Origin: Laccaria trichodermophora
Taxonomy: Eukaryota > Basidiomycota > Agaricomycetes > Agaricales > Hydnangiaceae
Assembly (NCBI GenBank): GCA_018417955.1
Contig: JACTVC010000002.1
Location: 2,170,001-2,234,000 of the forward strand
Length of the DNA stretch: 64,000 bases
Direction: 5' to 3'
In this document: positions 56,064 to 64,000 of the stretch, one piece after another
How the letters are laid out: the number at the start of each line of letters is the position of its first letter
How positions within the stretch are numbered: position 1 is the first letter of the stretch
Notes under the pieces: model-generated
What the model was told of the DNA's origin: nothing
What the model saw: only the letters and a program-made list of their open reading frames with translations
Database searches by the model: none
Position numbers and translations under genes: made by a program

Positions 56064-59054
56064 ATGCAGGGCGACAGCGAAACAGAATCTGAAGGTGAGC
56101 GAGTCCATGCAGACAGCTTCGTCCAGAACGGAAGCGCTTCCGGTACTGCTCCCCACATCACGTTTGACGGCCTGGGAGGCGTCTTGGAGGCAATACAGCG
56201 CATCAAACAATGCAATTTGGATAGTGTGGAGTGGGTAAGCGCCAACGTCTGTATTCATGTCGCTGGGTAACATTGTTATCAAAGGAGGGGGATCTTCAGG
56301 ACGATGTTCATTCTGCCGCCAACACTGTTATCCACTTTGTCGATCACTACAACATCATCTCCGATGGATTCCCTTCCACAAATCTATCCATATTTGTTGC
56401 ACTTGGTGAACAACCATACTACTCTTTGTTGGCAATATATGCGTCTTAATGGTTCACCAAAGTCGATATTCCTTTTCTGCAGATCCTTTTCCGGCATAGA
56501 AAGATTTTGAAGGCTACTGCCATTCAGTCTGCCCGTTTTTCGCATACAGGTCAACTATCGGGGCCCGTTCTTTCTTGGGTTGAAGTCTTCATTTCGAAAC
56601 TGTCCAAACTAGTAATTACCATCGCGGCCGGATCTTTTACGAACACCTACAAAGAGACTCTGTCTGAGGGTTTAAAGTTGCAAAAAGATCAAAGTTATTT
56701 CCGAGCGGCTACCCAGCTACCTGGTGAGCTGTATGCTATCTTTCCTTTCGCAGCATGCCGAATAATCTGTTTTCGCCTTCACTTAACAGACCACTGGGAG
56801 GGACTTCCTGGCGTTGTCGCATCTCATGAGTATTCTCCGGCAGCCCAACGCCTCGCTTTGCGTTTGCTTTTTGCAGCATATGTGATGAAGCCTCAACTGA
56901 ACCCTTTCTGCCCTTGGGTTGGAGATAGGTGAGTATCAGATTTGCACCACCCCGATCGTTTTTAGTTTAGAATTTCTGGAGTACTTCACCGACGGAACTT
57001 CTCACCGACCTATATCGAGGTCTGAACAGAGTGTCTTCCCGCGCCATTCCTCCATCCGCAGAATATCGCTGCACCGAGGAAAAAACGGAGGGCGCTATAT
57101 TTATATCTCTCTTCTCGGTGAGATATTCATTGAGCGGACGTCCTGCCGAGGCTGAGCAAGACATAGGTAATCTACCGCAAGGTGCATGGCAGTCAGCCAC
57201 ATTCTTGCCTATCGCCGCTCTGGCCAAAAACCCTTGGTCGCTTGCTCGATCTTATTGAGTTTTCAATGACCCAGGATTCTTCCCCTTCTCTAATCCCTTG
57301 CGGAAAATTAAACGAGTCTCAAGTAATCCTCCTGCGATGGGGCGAAGTTGTGCCATGGGCATGGGTTATCTGGCGTGACGGGCGCTTATGGAACTCTGAG
57401 CAGATACGTTTCTTGGTAGCGGCTCGCACTTCCATTCATCGATCCATTACTGAATTCACCGTAGACCTCGATGTGGTTTTTTCATATGGATACTTCTCAC
57501 ATAGGAACCATACTCAACAAGCCGGAAAGAAATAAACCGGTTGGCGCGTATCTTAGGTTCAAGTTATTGGAGAACACAGCCGCGTCTGCGGGTGCAATCT
57601 TGGTGCGAATCATGTAGCGTATCTAAGGACAGTAACCCATCGTTCTCTTTTATTCTCAGCAACTGCTTCAACAGATATCACTCCATCTCCGTAACTCTCG
57701 AGAGTTACAGAATCCTCTTTGCCCAATTTTTCTTACGGTTATTCGCCGAACCTGTTGGGCCGTCGTTCAACTTCTGCAGTCAAACTGGGAAACTTTGGAT
57801 CCAAACGTCGAAGGGCGGTTACCTCAATATTGTGCTTCAATGCTGCTCGTATTTTGTTCTCTGCAGGATAGCGAAGAAGAAATTCTTGGTGAGTAGTGTG
57901 CACACTTCTGTTCCCCGACTGACGCTCATCTCTTTGTAGCCAAGCAGTTAATTTCTGAGGCCCTGACATTGACCGAATCCCATTCGCTAGCGTCCGGAGT
58001 AAGGCATCTTATGGTTGATAAAACCTTCTTAGAACGTCTTGATGGAGGTATGGATGACAAACTCAGACGGAAGACTTGCAGCTAATTCATGTAGTCATAC
58101 TTCGATCCAGGTGGTGGGAACCATGACTTTCAACTTGATCCGAATGGCCTAACCTTGCTTCGCAGCCTTGTCACGAAAGGCCGGTCTAACCATCAACCGA
58201 AAACGGCCTTTCGTGCTGCTAGTGTCACTCTGGACCTGCTTATAATCATATGGAAAAACAAGCTCGTAGGGCTGGTGATATCGGGAAGTGCATGTTTATT
58301 TCTGCGCGCTGTGCTTCAGACAGTTGTGGAGAGTTCTCCAGACTCTACTGCCTCCTCTATCCTTCGGAACTCACTCTTGAGTGCTTTGGCGGTTTGTGAA
58401 TATAGTTCAGCTGAAGCCAACTGGAGCGAGCAGTCAGGATCGTTATGGCGACACGTGTCCTCCTCAAAGCGATGCGACTTTGCCACAGCACGTAAATTTG
58501 TTTGCGAAACCAATATGCCACCATTCTCACTTTCTGCTATACTGAAGTGGCATTTTCTCGGTTCATCCTGACCAGAGCGGAAGTTGACTGCCCTCTTTTG
58601 TGGCTTAACGCTTGGGACTATCTTCGCGATGCTCTGATGTTAATCATCCGCCAACAGTGTGTACCTGGGGACGAGCCAATGGCACTTCTAAGCTTGTCTT
58701 CCATTTGCGTGGCTCTAGCGCAAATACTCACCAGCCCGTCAATTTGTGAGTTCTCCCAACACCCCCGATTCATCAGTTTAAGAGTCCACTTCTCTAGCGC
58801 AGTGCATTCTCTCATCTCCGTGGACCACCAATTTGTGCACGGCATTGAGACATCTGTTGACTAGCGAGTCTTCATTGTCCAACGCATATACCGTATACAC
58901 CACCATGTTAAAAAAGGCACTAGAAGGCGTCGGACCACCTCTTCTAACCCGAGTACGCCCCTTTCTCCTTCATTTCACAGAGTTGCCTAAACAGTGGCGA
59001 AGATTACGGCTTCTGCACAGTCACATGAAGCTGAGGTTGGTCTTCTGCACTTAA
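56064..59054 (+). CDS. Large multi-exon helical protein, unrecognised
   Basis: I do not recognise this gene. A consistent phase-preserving exon chain can be followed from about 56483 to 59054, with small exons and introns of 46-70 nt. The product would be about 850-950 residues, mostly amphipathic helices, as in HEAT/ARM-type repeat proteins. Landmarks: ILFRHRKILKATAIQSARF, WVEVFISKLSKLVITIAAG, WSTSPTELLTDLYRGLNRV, VILLRWGEVVPWAWVIWRDG, LLQQISLHLRNSRELQNPL, FLTVIRRTCWAVVQLLQSNW, LDCPLL-like DCPLLWLNAWDYLRDALML, and TALRHLLTSESSLSNAY. The start is uncertain: ATG at 56064 opens MQGDSETESEGERVHADSF, and the first two exons can be read in two frames. The stop near 59054 is also tentative. No signal peptide, catalytic motif or membrane segment was seen. 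It could be a scaffold such as a nucleolar or checkpoint HEAT protein, but I have no basis to choose. Confidence 0.55.
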
Positions 59055-59361
59055 ATGCTTTTTCAATTGTCTCTCATCTATCGGTGGTGGGCTTGACAGG
59101 TCTTAGATACCGTTCTGACCGACACTCGACTGTTATATTACCATTCGCTCTCTCACTCATTCGTGATCATTGTTTCCAATTCACTAGGTGAGAAATAGGG
59201 AGAAAGATGGACATTCTCCGAAACAACAGTTACACTATGCCTTCGCATAATAACTTTAAGTAGGTATGCTACAAAATTAGAAAACACGTATTTCAGAAGG
59301 TTCCAACAAAAAAATTCGAGAGCCATCCGGTTAGGGATAAGGATTGACTGGTATATTGTAT
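59055..59361. other. Convergent spacer
   Basis: The spacer lies between the end of the unrecognised gene (+) and the J-domain gene (-). It probably holds both 3' UTRs, or a last exon of the former if its stop is downstream. Nothing else was seen. Confidence 0.4.
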
Positions 59362-60200
59362 TCACAACACAGAACCCAAGACCTTCATAGCCAAAGCACG
59401 GAGAATCTGTATATCACATCAAACATCAGCATGAGTAATAACATCTCGAGTGAAATAGTTTCGGTTACCTCTGCCTTCTGTTGACCCCCGAGTTCGTTGA
59501 AAACCGAGGCAACAGACTTGCCCTTTGCGTCTCTTACAGCACCCAGCCGATTGCCAGCGAACGCACCAACCATGAGCCCGGGAACATTCGCGATTATAAA
59601 ACCTATTCCCGCTCCACAGGCAGCACCTAGCCAACTCCACCATGGAGTACGTAGCCCAATCTCGGGACGCAATAGCTGGCATAGCGTTACTTGCTTGACC
59701 CACATCACGATTAATTCATAGACGGACCTCTTCGAATACATCCGCGAAGACGCCATCAGCGTTAGTTTGTCCTCCTGCTGGCGCATCCGTACCTCGAGCT
59801 CCAGGGTTGGAGAAAAACTGAGAGAAGAACCCAGGTGATGCAGTTGGGTCATCAGTGCGGTCCCCGCGAGAGGCATAAAGTACGTCATAGTCTTGACGCC
59901 GTCTGGGATCCGACAGGACATAATAGGCGTCTGCAACGGCCTGCAATTTGCGTCAGGTTGGTATTCACACGACGAGCTAGAGCCAGCCTACCTGGAAACG
60001 TTCAGTCGCCCGATTCCTTTCGGTGGCGGATGCGTTGGCCAGTCTATCTGGATGAGTTCTGAATAGTATTAATACATAGATCGTCAGGCATCATGAGATG
60101 ATAACCTCAAGGACTCTCTCTTGTATGCTTGACGGACTTCATCTTGTGTTGCTGTCCTCGGAATGTTCAGTAGCTTATAGTAGTCAGGGAATTGGGACAT
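59362..60200 (-). CDS. J-domain (DnaJ) protein with a glycine-rich membrane segment
   Basis: Hsp70 co-chaperone, probably membrane-associated. Seen: five exons, about 205 residues. The J domain is at residues ~5-70: PDYYKLLNIPRTATQDEVRQ, AYKRESLR spliced to THPDRLANASATERNRATER with the catalytic HPD, then AVADAYYVLSDPRRRQDYDV. A Gly/Ser/Pro linker follows (FFSQFFSNPGARGTDAPAGG). LLRPEIGLRTPWWSWLGAAC continues into GAGIGFIIANVPGLMVGAFA, a Gly-zipper-like hydrophobic stretch. The tail is NRLGAVRDAKGKSVASVFNE ending ILRALAMKVLGSVL. Known: the HPD triad is needed to stimulate Hsp70 ATPase and is intact. The J domain plus glycine-rich segment is common in fungal type III J proteins. Precise location is unknown. 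Confidence 0.86.
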
Positions 60201-60332
60201 CGTGGTAAGGATGGCCCCCAACGAGCCGACGTCATAAGCATACTTAGATAACGGTAGTGGCAGTGTAAGCAATACTAGTACATAAAATACAAGTGACCGT
60301 TACTTTACATTTCAAAACTTCGACGACGACCT

Positions 60333-62835
60333 CTACCGGTTAGGGTTACTCAAAATCAACGGCGGAGGCCTCGGGCGTTCAAACGCGCCGGGCGCTTGAT
60401 CTCCTCGCCCGTCAGGGGCTGGGGGGCGTGGGCCGCTGATTGTTGGTCTTCTCCCAGAAACTGCTCTAATTCTGCGGAACCCAACAGGCACCATTGTAGA
60501 TGATGGCATCAATGGAGATGATGTTCCCAGCAAGAATGGTCGCAGCGGCATAGGCGCTACGCTACTGTCAACAGTCAATGGGTTGGAGTCAGGGGCACGG
60601 GATGCTGAGGCTTCCGATGGTGAGTCAGACGACACTCGGGGTGTAACTGTCGAAGCTAGTATCATTGGTCGCAGACGTCGAGAAGGGACGGAAAATGATG
60701 TCGTGATTGTCGGAGTAGTTTCATCCTTCAGATCGATTTCGTCGAGGAATGAGGGGTCCCTGAAATTACCTTCAGGAAAGATTCCCCTTGTTGGCCCAGC
60801 CAATCCTAAAATTATCATTCAGTAACCACAAATCAATTTCGGTGAAATGCAGTCACCACCAACGAAAGAAGTGACATCATATTGCGTTCCTTCTGAGTCG
60901 AATATCGCACTGATGGAGACCTGCTGGGCCAACGAGGATGATGCCCTCCGTATCGGAACCTGAACTGAAAGAACACCAGTATGAATATTATTTGGCGCGT
61001 CATTGAGGGCGGCATCTGGTGAGTTTGTCTCCCCGGGAACGCCTGAAGACAGCATAGGGACATTGCTCGGCGCAGGCGGGTCTGGAAAAATGGAGAGAGA
61101 AAAGTCGCTAAGAGCGGATGCTGACTCCGGCTTGCTCGTAACTAAAGAAGCTGTAAGTGTATTCCTCGATAGAGTCGTGGGGAGAGGAACAAATTGATCG
61201 GAAGACTCGTTTGTTTGATGGGCAAGAGGCGTCGCTTTTGAAAAACCCAGGCGAGGAGAAAGCAATCGAAGAGCGGCAATGCTCCTATCAAGCTCAGATT
61301 GCCGACGTAGTAGCTCTTCAAACGAGCTAACGCTGCTGCCTGGTCTGCTAGGAGACAGAGTTGCGTTGGCGTCAAGCCGTTCATCGCATTCTCCTTGTTG
61401 CAGGGCTAAATCCGGGGTCTCAGTCCCATTAATCATCGTCTCCTGCATTTCTCCGGGTTCGGGCGTGCGCAAATTCATTGTGTAGTAGGTCAAAGACAGA
61501 TCGGTTAAGGGGCGGTCTATGTTAACTGCTCCGTAGGCGCCTCTTTCATAAGGACTGTTGCCGCCAGACGAGGAGGTTATATTCTTTGAAACCGAGGAGT
61601 GCGGGCTCTCGGCTTCCCATTGATCCACGCTGACGGCGGGGTATAGTGCAATAGAGGGAATCCTAGGGGCCAAACCAAGCTCCCGATCCTGATTCCAACC
61701 CATTTTTTTGGCTGGGTCGGATTGAGAGCCCCTCATGAATGAAATGCTTGAGATTCGCCGATCTAAAAACATTGGGAAACCTGTAGAATAATCCACATCT
61801 CTGGAAGGCGTTATGTTGGTATCACTTTCTTTGGTAGTGCAGTGTCTGTGCCGGGCGGGCAGTGTGGAAAAAGTTATGACGAGGGAATACAAGATCAGAA
61901 TATAGATTTCCACCGCTCGAAGAAATCGACCCAGCGATGTTTCAGAAAAAGAAACTGATTCGTGGCAGTTAGGTGGTGAATGGGTTAAGAGGACGGGTTG
62001 CTCACAAATGATAAGGTTGCCAACACCAAGACCAGCGCTGATGATGAGGGAGAATATGGATGTCACATATCTTCCAGATGATCGCCAGGGAGATGATAAC
62101 GGGCTTGAGTAAATATTAAGCAGCAATTTAAGAATAAATATAGCTGACACGACAGTTTCAATCGTTGATTCTGCCACATAGAGGTTTCCGTACTTGCGCT
62201 GGCTGATAACAATCCTCCATAAGATTTGCAAAAGAGGAATGCTGATCGATGCCAAAAGAGATATCCACTTAAGAGTTATTCCAATAAACCCCCAGCGACG
62301 CCAACTAGCGCTGTGCAAGGGGTCCCTAGCGTCGTGTCGCCCTTTGATATCGACTAGCAGTCGAGAGGATTCCTCTGGCGGACACTGGGCGACAAGTGTC
62401 CAAAATAGAATATAAATAAATCCAACTGATAGAGCTAGAAATATTTCTCTTGTGTTGAAAAAGCCGGAGACTGTAGCCAGACCATCCTTGTCGGTATTTA
62501 CGTCGCCACGAGCTAAGATCTGGCTAAGGTCAAGAACAGCGGCGCCAAACGCAAGAAAGGAAGATGCGAAAAGATAGCTGGCGAAGCTACGACGCAATCT
62601 ATAAGTATATTGTATGTTGCGAAGATTTAGACTCACAGGTTTACACGTCTCAGCAGTAGAAAAACGGTAAATGCGCCCATGCCAAGTATTCCTATGCATA
62701 ATAGCGGAATGTCACTCAGAACCGCTTCTATCTGGGCAGTGTCAGGAAATCCAAAAAAATAGATGGATTACAAACGCGTACCGCGACGTCGTTGCTCAGA
62801 GCAAATGTACTAGGGACAAGGGTAGAGTTGGCCAT
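60333..62835 (-). CDS. Seven-transmembrane protein with long cytoplasmic tail, unassigned family
   Basis: Four exons (62782-62835, 62637-62731, 60857-62598, 60333-60805) join in phase to 787 residues. Seen: a short N terminus with an N-glycosylation sequon (MANSTLVPST) and then seven hydrophobic helices. They are LLCIGILGMGAFTVFLLL (~27-45), FASYLFASSFLAFGAAVLDL (~55-75), IFLALSVGFIYILFWTLVA (~99-118), WISLLASISIPLLQILWRIV, TIETVVSAIFILKLLLNI, SIFSLIISAGLGVGNLIIC and VEIYILILYSLVITF (to ~305). The last ~480 residues are Ser/Pro-rich, with no domain, ending PRPPPLILSNPNR. Topology resembles a G-protein-coupled receptor: N terminus outside, long tail inside. I see no Ste2/Ste3, cAMP-receptor or rhodopsin (Lys in TM7) signature. 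Receptor function is therefore only a possibility; a scaffold or transporter is also open. Confidence 0.78.
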
Positions 62836-63173
62836 ACCGTCCAAGGGAACCTTAAGGTATGTAGGCCAGCCCACCTCTTGGTGGGAACGACGATTTTTCA
62901 GAAGGAGAACTCCAGCGAACTGTTATCGAACGAAATGAAAGCGTCGAAGTCGAAACCCAAACTAACCGAGACAAAAGAGAAAGATGAGAGATGGATGTCC
63001 AGCAACCCAGCAGAGTGGTTAGCTAACTCTTGCTTGAGAGTCAGCAAATGAGGAGTTGGCATCAGATGGCAATTGAGAACGATTTACGAAGAACCATCAT
63101 CAACTTGAAAATTGCAACCATCAAAAATCTTATCTCCAATTGTCTATGTGTGCATAGTCAATTTACTTGCAAT
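62836..63173. other. Tandem-gene spacer, promoter side of the 7-TM gene
   Basis: No coding evidence. It should contain the promoter of the 7-TM gene and the 3' UTR of the LIM gene, both on the minus strand. Confidence 0.45.
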
Positions 63174-64000
63174 CTACGGTCCCCTCGCATTTGATGCACT
63201 TCCTGTCAATCGCCTCACCAGGAACATTCCACGCCCCTCATCTACACTCTTCGCACTCCTCATCCCAATCACGCTCTTGGGACGGGGTCTCATACCACCT
63301 CCGATTGTCCCGAGTTGCTTCGTTGGACTTACACTTCGAGTAGGACTTAACCCACCCCCAGTTAACTGTCTCAGAAGACCTGGGTCCCCACCCAAGCCGG
63401 TGAACTGTCTTGCTATCGTTGTTGTACCGGTGTATTGTGATGCAAGTTTTCCAGAGCCAGTGTAGGACGGGACCAATGGAGTCCTCGTTGGCGACGATTG
63501 CGGCGAGGTAGGTAAGCCAAGTAACAGCTGTCAAGATAGATATTAAGTGTGTTGATTTACCGCAATCAAAATGCACCTACTGTGCACTCCCGACACCATA
63601 TGCCTCCCTCCCCATCACTCTTGGCGGCACTGTCAAGTCTCTTGCCACATCCGGGTTCGTCTTTCTTCCTCTCTTCTCGACTTATGTTCAGAACCCAAGT
63701 AGGTGGGGGCTCTTTTTTGCCGCCACAAACTAGACAGGAACTGTGCCAGCGAGTTCCATGTGGTCCCGGAACGACGCCACGTTCCATTGGTGAGACAGTT
63801 TTCTGACATCCTGGGCATGAGGTCCGGCTACCGAAGCGTGGAAACGAATTATTTCCTGACGACGAAGGCGCTATAAGCGGTGGTCGTTCAGGTTTGCTCG
63901 ATGAGCGTGCTACAGTTGGTTTGGGCGGTGCTGTAACGGAAGATGGATTATCAATTTTAGGCGACGACGATGGGATTGTTTGGTGGATGACAACCCTTTC
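63174..64000 (-). CDS. LIM-domain protein, C-terminal part; gene continues past the right edge
   Basis: Seen: the window holds the last two exons or so (intron about 63532-63583). A Ser/Pro-rich stretch (SSSPKIDNPSSVTAPPKPTV) leads into a LIM-like zinc module: SCPGCQKTVSPMERGVVPGP, RWHSSCLVCGGKK, an insertion of about 30 residues, then PGCGKRLDSAAKSDGEGGIW and CRECT. The C-x2-C...W-H-x2-C-x2-C spacing of the first finger is intact. The C-terminal ~115 residues repeat short [Y/F/L]-T-G units (SYTGSG, QYTGTT, QFTGLG, QLTGGG, RLTGSA) and are Arg/Ser-rich. It ends TGSASNARGP with TAG at 63174-63176. Known: LIM domains mediate protein contacts, often at the cytoskeleton. The start and N-terminal domains lie outside, so the subfamily cannot be named. 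Confidence 0.72.

Noticed and set aside
56507..56932. Single 141-codon frame taken as a complete small gene
   Set aside because: It starts at a non-ATG codon and reads through a clear intron (GTGAGC...AACAG near 56722-56790); it is better explained as part of the larger multi-exon gene.
1..64000. Search for CRISPR arrays, operons, ribosome binding sites or prokaryotic mobile elements
   Set aside because: The DNA is eukaryotic nuclear sequence with spliceosomal introns throughout; none of these applies.

Overview
The window reads as nuclear DNA of a filamentous fungus, most likely an agaricomycete (Basidiomycota). Protein-coding genes lie close together on both strands. Nearly all are split by many introns of about 45-65 nt with GT...AG ends. 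Several products are fungal-specific: the ERMES subunit Mmm1, an SWI1-type ARID protein, a QDE-1-type RNA-dependent RNA polymerase, an arrestin with PPxY motifs, and a small DUF7726-like protein. I found no tRNA, rRNA or organellar sequence. All exon models were read by eye from splice signals, reading phase and family similarity. No alignment or RNA evidence was available.

Layout, left to right. 1-1291: 3' part of a D-galacturonate reductase-like gene. 2256-3760 (-): G1-type cyclin, followed by about 2.7 kb with no convincing gene. 6484-10179 (-): eIF4E-transporter-like protein, head-to-head with a LYRM2-like mitochondrial protein. 10804-14587: intact RdRP. 14676-17441: SmD2 (-) head-to-head with pescadillo/NOP7. 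17638-21777: Sec7-PH Arf exchange factor. 22100-26475: RPB8 (-) / mitochondrial alpha-beta hydrolase-like protein, then MMM1 (-) / TTL-family protein. 26824-28329: CDK11. 28437-30154 (-): Rap1-type telomere protein. 30423-32232 (-): D-2-hydroxyglutarate dehydrogenase, head-to-head with a 1,359-residue GYF/CNH-like protein (32465-36702). 37143-39830 (-): acyl-CoA synthetase ending in a peroxisomal signal, head-to-head with a secreted alginate-lyase-domain protein (39969-42024). 42025-44131: a transposon-bearing spacer. 44132-45186: Rab5 GTPase. 45407-50608 (-): arrestin adaptor, then SWI1. 50856-55831: DUF1764 protein, cyclin H (-), DUF7726-like protein, FAP7/AK6 (-), RPC5. 56064-59054: a large helical protein I do not recognise. 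59362-64000 (-): J-domain membrane protein, a seven-transmembrane protein with a long tail, and the 3' part of a LIM-domain gene.

Most genes are housekeeping: transcription (RPB8, RPC5, cyclin H, SWI1, CDK11), splicing (SmD2), ribosome biogenesis (pescadillo, FAP7), translation control (eIF4E-T), and vesicle traffic (Sec7 GEF, Rab5, arrestin). They are not an operon-like pathway. What stands out is the arrangement: many unrelated housekeeping genes sit head-to-head with only about 50-250 bp between start codons. The accessory element is the 42-44 kb spacer, where a 411-bp TA-flanked MITE lies inside a larger inverted-repeat structure that also holds a perfect 13-bp-stem hairpin.
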